From Thermoanaerobaculales bacterium (lineage in GTDB: Bacteria; Acidobacteriota; Thermoanaerobaculia; Thermoanaerobaculales; Sulfomarinibacteraceae): 64,000 bases of DNA. Under the pieces are notes generated by a model. The model ran no database searches and was not told where the DNA came from. It was given only the letters and a program-made list of their open reading frames with translations. The DNA lies in the NCBI GenBank assembly GCA_029932545.1, contig JAOZPW010000001.1, positions 1 through 64,000 on the forward strand, given 5' to 3'. Positions 8,457 to 14,331 of the stretch are shown piece after piece; within the stretch, counting starts at the first letter, position 1, and each line of letters opens with the position of its first letter. A program made the position numbers and the translations under genes.

Positions 8457-9614
8457 CTACCAAATCCCAGCGGCATGTTGAGTTCGAAGGATCTCGACCA
8501 TTTCCTCCTTGAGATCGCCAGGGGCACTCTCTATTGCTTCATTGAGAGGTTGGTTCTTTGTGCCGTTTAGATCCACAAGTCGCGTTTGGACGTGTTCCTT
8601 AACTCGAAAGTGCTGCCTTATGTTGCTGGAAAGAGACCATTTTGCTGAACCTCCCGTAAGGAAGAGGTTGAGGTCCTTTCTCTCGTCACAGAACGCGAGG
8701 TTACTGATCAATAGGTCAAGATATGCAATGTCGCCGCTTGCGAAGTAGGCACCCCAAAACATGTCGTTTTGGGACGGGGATACCGGTAGGGCTGTCTTGA
8801 TGGCCGAAGTGTCGGCTGAGAGTTTCAATGCATTTGTGAGAACACCTCGAGGGCCATCCGGTTGTTTGGAAATGGTCTCCTTCCACGCGCCTATTCTTGT
8901 TGGATTTGAAGAAAACACCTCTGTAAGGAAGCCAACGGCTGGTGGGAAGGTTTCGCTATTTTCCAGAATATCGCTTTCACTGAGAGCGTAAATCGCTTCG
9001 TCAATGAACTCGGGCCTCGGATCAAGGTAATAGGAGTCCATCAATTCGCCCAAATCGAAGGACTCGAGCCTGTGCTTTGCTTCGAAGGATCTCTTGAGTT
9101 CCAGACATACATCTGCCACGCGATCACAGACGTTCGCGGTGAAAGTGTACTCACCAAGAAGATCCTGAGGTTCGATGATTAATCCTAGATAGGCGCGACC
9201 AAGTTGCATTCGTTGCTCGGGAGGCGGCGCGACTCCTGAACACAAATCGTTGTCTGGCTCTGACGCGTACTCACTACCATCTGGGCCGATCACCGCCAAG
9301 TCAGCGATGATATCGCAGTGCCCTTTATTATTGGCTTGCCCCCCAGAGAAGAACACAAATGCAACGATCATGTCACCGCGTTTCACATCACTCGTCGTCG
9401 AAAGGCTCGGGGTATATCCGGGAGATGCCGGTTGGTCCCATTGCTCCAGGAACGATTCAGGTTCAGACGATAGGAGCATCATGGAACCGAATGAGCCTAC
9501 GGACTTTCTCCACTCTGAGTCGGGGACTACACCGTCCTCGCTGTACCATTGCGCTTGTACCTGGCTAGGAATCAGAATAGCGATGGCGATGAGTGGCAAT
9601 AGGAAAATCTTCAC
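8457..9614 (-). CDS. Cassette 6: secreted protein of unknown function
   Basis: The 385-residue protein starts with a signal peptide (MKIFLLPLIAIAILIPSQVQA). Residues 75-180 form a beta-rich domain containing VAFVFFSGGQANNKGHCD and VIGPDGSEY, ending in a Cys-containing GEYTFTANVCDRVADVCLEL segment. The C-terminal half is helical, resembling degenerate repeats. I recognise the N-terminal pattern as a recurring hypothetical type but cannot name a function. The gap to its attC is 79 bases, longer than for other cassettes here. Confidence 0.75.
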   Translation of the reverse strand: MKIFLLPLIAIAILIPSQVQAQWYSEDGVVPDSEWRKSVGSFGSMMLLSSEPESFLEQWDQPASPGYTPSLSTTSDVKRGDMIVAFVFFSGGQANNKGHCDIIADLAVIGPDGSEYASEPDNDLCSGVAPPPEQRMQLGRAYLGLIIEPQDLLGEYTFTANVCDRVADVCLELKRSFEAKHRLESFDLGELMDSYYLDPRPEFIDEAIYALSESDILENSETFPPAVGFLTEVFSSNPTRIGAWKETISKQPDGPRGVLTNALKLSADTSAIKTALPVSPSQNDMFWGAYFASGDIAYLDLLISNLAFCDERKDLNLFLTGGSAKWSLSSNIRQHFRVKEHVQTRLVDLNGTKNQPLNEAIESAPGDLKEEMVEILRTQHAAGIW

Positions 9615-9659
9615 GATACCTCCTTCGAAATGGGTAGCGGTTCGGTCATGCGAAACGAG

Positions 9660-9734
9660 GCCTAACGGTCCGAGTTCAGCGGACCGGGGCCGCGGCCGCC
9701 GCGGACCGGGGTCCGCTGGAACGAGATGTTAGGC
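9660..9734 (-). other. attC site of the SnoaL-like cassette
   Basis: A 75-bp site with perfect 7-bp ends GCCTAAC (9660-9666) and GTTAGGC (9728-9734), L boxes CAGCGGACC and GGTCCGCTG, and a very GC-rich central palindrome (GGGCCGCGGCCGCC region). The stop codon of the cassette gene falls inside the GTTAGGC box. Confidence 0.9.
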
Positions 9735-10130
9735 ATCCGCAATCCGCTCAGAGATCTTCACCATCGGCTCAGGATTGACGTAGAGCTGCCAAACCGCAAC
9801 CAGTTCATCTTCGACGACGACACGCCACGCCGCGGGAACCACCCAGTGATTCTCTGGCTTGAGAGCCCCGGCCTGATCGAATGTGCCCTCCGCGACACCC
9901 AGCAGAACCACGACGTTGCCTCTGGCGAATGTGTCCTTCACCTGGATTCGGAAGTCCGGCACCATCGAGAAGTAACTCCTCCACCCGTCACGCATCTGCT
10001 CGCGTCCGCAATGCTCACTGCCGTCTGAGTCCACAAACACGTGGCCCTCTGTCATCAATTCCGCAAGACGATCTGGATTCCCGGAGTTGATGGCGTCAAC
10101 GAAGGAGCGTGCAGTTTCCGTTGAAGTCAT
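9729..10130 (-). CDS. Cassette 5: NTF2-like (SnoaL/DUF4440-type) protein
   Basis: The 133-residue protein has the SnoaL-type NTF2 fold pattern: an N-terminal helix pair (ETARSFVDAINSGNPDRLAELMTEGHVFVD), then FSMVPDFRIQVKDTFARGNVVVLLGVAEGTF strands and a final VVEDELVAVWQLYVN strand. Family members are small enzymes or ligand-binding proteins (isomerases, hydrolases, unknowns); the substrate is not predictable. Its TAA stop is part of the attC box. Such proteins are frequent integron cargo. Confidence 0.82.
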   Translation of the reverse strand: MTSTETARSFVDAINSGNPDRLAELMTEGHVFVDSDGSEHCGREQMRDGWRSYFSMVPDFRIQVKDTFARGNVVVLLGVAEGTFDQAGALKPENHWVVPAAWRVVVEDELVAVWQLYVNPEPMVKISERIADA

Positions 10131-10150
10131 TTGCCGATGCTCCTGAAGCG

Positions 10151-10240
10151 GCCTAACGACCGAACTCAGTTGACCGGCAGCACGGCGCAGAGCGAAGCGG
10201 CGCGACGGGTTGCTGGGTCAACTGCAGTGATTTGTTATGT
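10151..10240 (-). other. attC site of the GIY-YIG cassette
   Basis: A 90-bp site bounded by GCCTAAC (10151-10157) and GTTATGT (10234-10240), with 9-bp L boxes CAGTTGACC and GGTCAACTG pairing perfectly. The cassette gene ends inside the GTTATGT box. Confidence 0.9.
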
Positions 10241-10531
10241 GTTTGCATTGAACTTAGGCCAGCGGTTGTAGCCTTTTTGTGGGTTATTTGACTCATTTTT
10301 GCGAATATACTCAACCTCTTTAGCTGACAGCTCTTCTTCTGTTGCTGTCTCTGACTCCCAAAGAATTTGTTTTCTTATCGTATAATCTTTGCGGACATCA
10401 TCTGGAAGGCTTTTGAAATCTTCATTGACTATGGCCATGTCCGGGCTGCCATAATATCTATAACTACCTACACTATCTTTACCAATGTATATCTTGCCTG
10501 TTGGGCACGTAATCATATAGATTTGTTTCAT
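10235..10531 (-). CDS. Cassette 4: small GIY-YIG superfamily protein
   Basis: The 98-residue protein starts with IYMITCPTGKIYIGKD, matching the GIY-YIG nuclease motif, and ends with an EELSAKEVEYIRKNE...GYNRWP segment that fits the Glu helix and the Asn-containing tail of the fold. It is probably a minimal single-domain GIY-YIG protein without a DNA-binding extension. The gene is markedly AT-rich (many AAA, AAT and ATA codons) compared with its neighbours, so it was probably acquired from a low-GC host. It lies between two clear attC sites. Confidence 0.8.
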   Translation of the reverse strand: MKQIYMITCPTGKIYIGKDSVGSYRYYGSPDMAIVNEDFKSLPDDVRKDYTIRKQILWESETATEEELSAKEVEYIRKNESNNPQKGYNRWPKFNANT

Positions 10532-10553
10532 TGGTGTATCTATTTCTTTTTAC

Positions 10554-10664
10554 ACATAACGCTTGAACTCAGCGGCGCTGGTTGTTGGCATGGCCGGTGC
10601 CTTTGGGTTTTCGTTCGCACTGGACATGCCAACAATCAGTGACCGTTGCCGTGATTTGTTAGAC
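10554..10664 (-). other. attC site of the toxin-antitoxin cassette
   Basis: A 111-bp site bounded by ACATAAC (10554-10560) and GTTAGAC (10658-10664). The interior, with GGCGCTGG, TTGGCATG and CATGCCAAC, forms a long stem and is nearly the same sequence as the site at 11363-11474. Confidence 0.9.
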
Positions 10665-10733
10665 CGCGAAGTGTTACCTATGTCCATGGACTGTTTTGTT
10701 GCCTCTGGCCCAGCCGGCCCCCACATCTGCAAA

Positions 10734-11081
10734 TTACCGAGTCTGATCAGGTTTCATCCCCAGTTGAACTCTGACAACTCGTTCAACGGATATCATGTCT
10801 GGCTGCGAAAGTTCACCGAGCCGCGTACCCAAACGCCCTTTGGTTACGGTTGCAATCTGATCGGCCATTGCCTTCCGCTGTTCGCCGTTGAGGTCCACGT
10901 AGGTTTCGCTGGGATACAACTTGGACACGTTACTTGTGAGCGGAACAACCTGGACTCGATTCAAATGCTGGTTGGCTGCATCATTACTGATGATGACGGC
11001 AGGCCTTCGCTTCCGAACTTCACCACCAAGTGATGGATCAAAATTGACCCACCACACCTCACCGCGTTTCATCAGCGACAT
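10734..11081 (-). CDS. mazF: Cassette 3: MazF/PemK-family toxin (endoribonuclease)
   Basis: The 115-residue protein matches MazF/PemK toxins: [30 protein letters not shown] at the start, [10 protein letters not shown] in the middle and [19 protein letters not shown] near the end, containing the Arg and Thr/Ser residues used for RNA cleavage in the family. It should cut mRNA when the antitoxin is lost. It overlaps the upstream antitoxin gene by 23 bases; a second in-frame ATG at 11072 is possible. As an integron cassette it probably selects against loss of the array. Confidence 0.88.
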   Translation of the reverse strand: MSLMKRGEVWWVNFDPSLGGEVRKRRPAVIISNDAANQHLNRVQVVPLTSNVSKLYPSETYVDLNGEQRKAMADQIATVTKGRLGTRLGELSQPDMISVERVVRVQLGMKPDQTR

Positions 11082-11289
11082 CCATCATCGTGGTTTCTGC
11101 CCACTCCATTGCCTCTGTTTCGCGCTCTTCTTCCTGAGCCATTTCACGGTAGGCGGCAGACAACTCTTCCTCCACGACGTGGGGACGAACAAGTGATTCG
11201 ATAAAACGGCTAATTCGTCTTCGACCGACTATTCGGTGAAGACCGTGATAGACATGCTCGTCAACAGTGATGGTTAGCTTTTTTTGCAT
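11059..11289 (-). CDS. mazE: Cassette 3: antitoxin of the MazF-type toxin
   Basis: The 76-residue protein begins with [20 protein letters not shown], a ribbon-helix-helix pattern, followed by [16 protein letters not shown], and ends in a Glu-rich acidic tail that in such antitoxins wraps the toxin. It is directly upstream of, and overlaps, the mazF-like gene. AGGAGA lies upstream of the ATG, and a strong promoter with a tandem repeat covers its start region, so it is probably autoregulated. Confidence 0.82.
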   Translation of the reverse strand: MQKKLTITVDEHVYHGLHRIVGRRRISRFIESLVRPHVVEEELSAAYREMAQEEERETEAMEWAETTMMDVADETR

Positions 11290-11300
11290 GGCCGTTCTCC

Positions 11301-11338
11301 TATACGTGTAATATACGTGTAATAGAGAATATTGGCAA
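11301..11338 (-). promoter_or_regulatory. Promoter and tandem operator of the toxin-antitoxin cassette
   Basis: On the - strand, TTGCCA (11333-11338) and TATATT (11310-11315) are separated by exactly 17 bases. A perfect 11-bp tandem repeat TATACGTGTAA (+ strand, 11301-11311 and 11312-11322) overlaps the -10 element, as expected for an operator bound by the antitoxin. The cassette therefore does not depend on an integron promoter. Confidence 0.75.
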
Positions 11339-11362
11339 GGGGTTCACACCATCGATTCGACG

Positions 11363-11474
11363 GTCTAACGTTTGAGCTCAGCGGCGCTGGTTGTTGGCAT
11401 GGCCGGTGCTTTTGGGTTTTCGTTTCGCACTAGACATGCCAACAGCCAGTGACCGCTGCAGTGATTTGTTAGGT
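11363..11474 (-). other. attC site of the DUF4288-like cassette
   Basis: A 112-bp site bounded by GTCTAAC (11363-11369) and GTTAGGT (11468-11474). It is almost identical in its interior to 10554-10664. The cassette gene's stop codon lies inside the GTTAGGT box. Confidence 0.9.
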
Positions 11475-11918
11475 TTCCTCCGGGGTTTCTGTTGACGTCC
11501 AGAGCTGTCCTGGACGAACTTCACAACAGTTGTAACACCCGCTTTTACCGTCACCCTTGTTGAACCAAACATGTTTCCATCCAACGGCATCACAAGAATC
11601 TGGGCGCAATTCTGACCAAAAGGCTTCTATGAATTCCGCTGGTTCCTGTGGTATCACTCTCATGGTGCTCGCGACCTCAACAACGTCGGTGCCGAGAGGA
11701 TCTTCCAGTTCCTCTATCCAATACTCATCAAGGTATTCAATGCCAACGTCATCGGAACCGTACCGTTCAAAATCAGCGAGAATGACCTCCTCCGCTTTTG
11801 AACGACTCTCTGCTTGAACAACCACCACGCGCTCCTCGTACCTGGTGATCTTGTTGGGATTCTCATTCCGAAACTGGAATAGACCCAACGCACTGAACCA
11901 CTTCATTAAACCGTCCAA
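11469..11918 (-). CDS. Cassette 2: DUF4288-like protein with a Cys-containing tail
   Basis: The 149-residue protein has a region (about residues 24-90) resembling DUF4288: RYEERVVVVQAESRSKAEEV followed by LADFERYG and a later MRVIPQEP. A C-terminal Cys/Trp-rich segment (VGWKHVWFNKG then SGCYNCCEV) is additional. There is no signal peptide. The function of the family is unknown. It is a typical single-gene cassette ending within its attC. Confidence 0.65.
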   Translation of the reverse strand: MDGLMKWFSALGLFQFRNENPNKITRYEERVVVVQAESRSKAEEVILADFERYGSDDVGIEYLDEYWIEELEDPLGTDVVEVASTMRVIPQEPAEFIEAFWSELRPDSCDAVGWKHVWFNKGDGKSGCYNCCEVRPGQLWTSTETPEET

Positions 11919-11931
11919 TCCTGAGCCTGAG

Positions 11932-11990
11932 GCCTAAGCTCTGCGGGCTTCCCCCGCATGGGTGAGGCCCACTGCAATGAAGTGTCACGC
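11932..11990 (-). other. attC site of the TPR cassette, degenerate
   Basis: The 59-bp interval between the TPR and DUF4288-like genes has GCCTAAG (11932-11938) instead of RYYYAAC and GTCACGC (11984-11990) instead of GTTRRRY. The segment ACTGCAATGAAGTGTCACG matches the end of the 10151-10240 site at 14 of 19 positions. It is probably a decayed attC. Confidence 0.55.
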
Positions 11991-12000
11991 AGTGTCGCCA

Positions 12001-12408
12001 TTATGCCCCTTGGGACTTGAGTTCCGCCATCACTTCAGCGAGTCCTTCGTGGGCCGACTCATCTGCACCAAGATCAATCGCGCGCCGGAAAAACGGCTCC
12101 GCCTTTCCGGGGTCGGCGCAGATGGCGTCGTAGTAAAACCCAAGGCTCTCAAACGCCTCAGGGTCTTCGGGGTCGATCTCCGCTGCCCTGGTATAGCTGG
12201 CTTCTGCATCCTCGAGGCTGTAACGCCCCTCATCGTTGGATACCTGAATCAGATCACCTCTGAGGCACCAAAGCTCAATGGAATCTGGATGTACTTCCAA
12301 GGCGCGCTCGACAAGCTCAAGATCTTCGGCGCAGACGCAGTCATTCTTGGAGACGGTCTGGCCGATCTGGGCGGCAATCTCTTCTGGTTTCTCTTTCATA
12401 CTGTTCAC
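12001..12408 (-). CDS. Cassette 1: TPR protein
   Basis: The 135-residue protein carries about three tetratricopeptide repeats: VERALEVHPDSIELWCLRGDL, AEASYTRAAEIDPEDPEAFESLGFYY and AEPFFRRAIDLGADESAHEGL. There is no signal peptide, so it is probably a cytoplasmic adaptor. It is the cassette next to attI, hence in principle the most recently inserted. Its attC is degenerate, so it may now be fixed in place. Confidence 0.8.
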   Translation of the reverse strand: MNSMKEKPEEIAAQIGQTVSKNDCVCAEDLELVERALEVHPDSIELWCLRGDLIQVSNDEGRYSLEDAEASYTRAAEIDPEDPEAFESLGFYYDAICADPGKAEPFFRRAIDLGADESAHEGLAEVMAELKSQGA

Positions 12409-12422
12409 ACCTTCGAATAGGA

Positions 12423-12479
12423 ACCTAACTATGTAATTAGGTTGCAGAAACGCAACCTATTTCTCGGCGGATTGTTATG
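12423..12479 (-). other. attI: attI region of the integron
   Basis: ACCTAAC at 12423-12429 is, on the - strand, a perfect GTTRRRY core site at the junction of the first cassette and the intI side, so this is the expected insertion point. The following sequence holds a 7-bp hairpin (AGGTTGC/GCAACCT, 12439-12458) and a second core-like GTTATGT at 12473-12479, so the whole interval could also fold like a minimal attC. Confidence 0.65.
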
Positions 12480-12490
12480 TTGCAGGGTGG

Positions 12491-12519
12491 TTGCTTTGTC
12501 CATGTCCCAAGATTACAAT
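12491..12519 (+). promoter_or_regulatory. Promoter of intI
   Basis: TTGCTT (12491-12496) and TACAAT (12514-12519) are separated by 17 bases, 40 bases upstream of the intI ATG. No GAAC-N4-GTTC SOS-type box is seen near it. Confidence 0.55.
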
Positions 12520-12558
12520 AGGTTGAGAGTCCCGTCCACGCTGCGGATAGGAAATTCG

Positions 12559-13578
12559 ATGAAAACAAATATTGCATCCGCAGCAACCAGGAAACCCAAT
12601 CTTCTCGACCGAGTTCATGAAGTGGCGAGGGTTCGCCACCTTGCGTATCGGACAGAGCAGAGTTACGTCAACTGGATCAAGAGATTCGTTCTCTTTCACG
12701 ATATGCGCCACCCTGCCCAAATGGGAAAAATCGAGGTGGAGGGTTTTCTCACCCACCTGGCTGTCCGCGATCGTGTGTCGGCCTCCACTCAGAATCAGGC
12801 ACTTTCTGCCATCTTGTTCTTGTACAAACACGTTCTCAACCAGAAGCTGCCCTGGCTCGATGATGTCATCCGAGCCAAAAGACCCAAGCGTATTCCCATT
12901 GTCCTCTCGCGATCCGAAATAACCCGCCTGTTCGTCCACCTCGACGGAACTCCCCGCTTGGTTGCCGGCCTCTTGTACGGTTCTGGCCTTCGCTTGATGG
13001 AGGCTCTGCGTTTGAGAGTTCATGATCTCGATTTTGACTACGGTCAGATTCTCATTCGAGACGGGAAGGGCGGCAAGGATCGCCACACCGTTCTTCCTTC
13101 TGGGTTGATTCCCGACATCAAGCAACATTTGGTATTGGTCGAATCGATCCACCACAGCGACCTGGAACGAGGAGAAGGCCAGGTGAAGCTCCCCTCTGCG
13201 CTGGCAAGAAAGTACCCCACCCGCGCCACCGCGTGGGGTTGGCAATGGGTTTTCCCTTCTCCGACATTTTCATCCGACCCTCGTGACGGCATGGTTCGGC
13301 GCCACCACCTCTACCACCAACGAATCCAACGCGCGGTTTCACACGCTGTCCGAGCAGCCATGCTCAACAAGACGGCAACCTGCCATACGCTCCGGCACTC
13401 GTTTGCGACCCATTTGCTCGAGGACGGTTACGACATCAGAACGGTGCAGGAACTCCTGGGCCACAAAGATGTCAAGACGACGATGATCTATACGCATGTG
13501 ATGAATAATGGCCGCTGCGGTGTGATCAGCCCGTTGGACAGGGGCCGAATCAAGGGGGGCCGAAGGGGTGATCCATAG
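12559..13578 (+). CDS. intI: Integron integrase IntI
   Basis: The 339-residue tyrosine recombinase captures and rearranges gene cassettes at attI and attC sites. The N-terminal SAM-like domain (YRTEQSYVNWIKRFVLFH) is followed by the catalytic domain with GSGLRLMEALRLRV (Arg), CHTLRHSFATHLL (His-x-x-Arg), ELLGHKDVKTTMIYTH (His and nucleophile Tyr). The IntI-specific insertion ARKYPTRATAWGWQWVFPS near residues 215-233 separates it from Xer proteins. The ATG at 12559 with GGATAGGA upstream is chosen over the open frame from 12442. No residue looks missing, so it should be active. It diverges from the cassette array, the normal integron layout. Confidence 0.95.
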   Translation: MKTNIASAATRKPNLLDRVHEVARVRHLAYRTEQSYVNWIKRFVLFHDMRHPAQMGKIEVEGFLTHLAVRDRVSASTQNQALSAILFLYKHVLNQKLPWLDDVIRAKRPKRIPIVLSRSEITRLFVHLDGTPRLVAGLLYGSGLRLMEALRLRVHDLDFDYGQILIRDGKGGKDRHTVLPSGLIPDIKQHLVLVESIHHSDLERGEGQVKLPSALARKYPTRATAWGWQWVFPSPTFSSDPRDGMVRRHHLYHQRIQRAVSHAVRAAMLNKTATCHTLRHSFATHLLEDGYDIRTVQELLGHKDVKTTMIYTHVMNNGRCGVISPLDRGRIKGGRRGDP

Positions 13579-14331
13579 CTGCCGCAGGTTGATGTGGATC
13601 CTAAAACCCTTGAAATAGGGATGTTGGCGGATCTCGCAACATCACATCCTCTGTTCGTTTGTGTCTCAATGAAGGCCATGAAGCCTCGGATCGAGTCTAC
13701 CAGGGATCAAAAGAGCCGAAGATCCAGAACCGGCCGCTGGCGCCGCCGCTGCACCCGTCACCGACGCGGTCGCTGTTCCTCATTCTGCCTACTGTCGCCG
13801 ACTCTGCCTCTGTCGCTGCGTACTGAACCCGCCGCTGAATCTGCCGCTGTCCCAGACAGCTATCACGGCTTTCCAGCCCCGGCCTTCGGGGGCGCTTCAA
13901 GGTTACCGTAAGCTCAACGACTGTCGATCGCCCCCGCTCGGTGCATTTTCCTCAAGGGGCTCCGTAACAGAAATCGGGGGGGAACCGCCCCTTGAGGAAA
14001 ATGACCTCGGCAGCCTACACCGTAGGCCGAGACTCGATTGCCGACGGTGCCGCCGTGGGTTGCCCGGTGTCGCCCTTCTTCGCATCGACGGCTCGGTTGG
14101 GGGTCCTGCCCGGTGAAGAGAGGGCGCACCCGGCACTCCCCGTCCAAGAGGGGCACTCCCGGTTTCCAGCGTCACAATAGAGCCTCTTGCAAGACTCCGA
14201 GAGTCACGATGCGGGGCAGGAGCCCCGCGCTCCAACTTGCATTCCCGGCAAGCCTCTTTGTGGCTATTCCTCTGCGCCTCTGCGTTGATTTCCTGGCCCG
14301 AAGGGCCCCATGCAATTCGTTCGACGAATTG
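13579..14331. repeat. Gene-free stretch with strong inverted repeats between intI and uvrA
   Basis: No credible gene is seen in 750 bases. It contains a perfect 17-bp inverted repeat (13944-13960 and 13987-14003) with a 26-base loop, a GGCCC-GAA-GGGCC hairpin (14295-14307), and an 8-bp stem with a TCG triloop (14313-14331) abutting the uvrA stop codon, probably its terminator. The rest is low-complexity GCC/CTG-rich sequence. Confidence 0.6.

Larger units (their letters stand above)
7628..13578. mobile_element. Chromosomal integron: intI, attI and a seven-cassette array
   Basis: The integrase gene (12559-13578, +) diverges from a leftward array in which each - strand gene or gene pair is followed by an attC-type inverted repeat bounded by RYYYAAC and GTTRRRY boxes. 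Moving away from attI (12423) the cassettes are: TPR, DUF4288-like, MazEF-type pair, GIY-YIG, SnoaL-like, 385-residue secreted protein, coiled-coil secreted protein. There is no transposon or plasmid gene around it, and there are three closely similar attC sites plus a toxin-antitoxin cassette, so it looks like a sedentary chromosomal integron. The distal end is cut at a half attC next to the IS256 remnant. Confidence 0.9.

Noticed and set aside
12442..12558. Upstream extension of intI
   Set aside because: It would run through the attI hairpin and the inferred promoter; the ATG at 12559 has a ribosome-binding site and matches IntI length.
12430..12700. A Pc-type promoter for the cassette array on the - strand
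   Set aside because: Only weak matches (for example TTGCGT with a poor -10) were found; not enough to call.
13594..13911. Short frames between intI and uvrA
   Set aside because: Arg/Ser/Pro-rich low-complexity translations with no start signals; no protein-like pattern.
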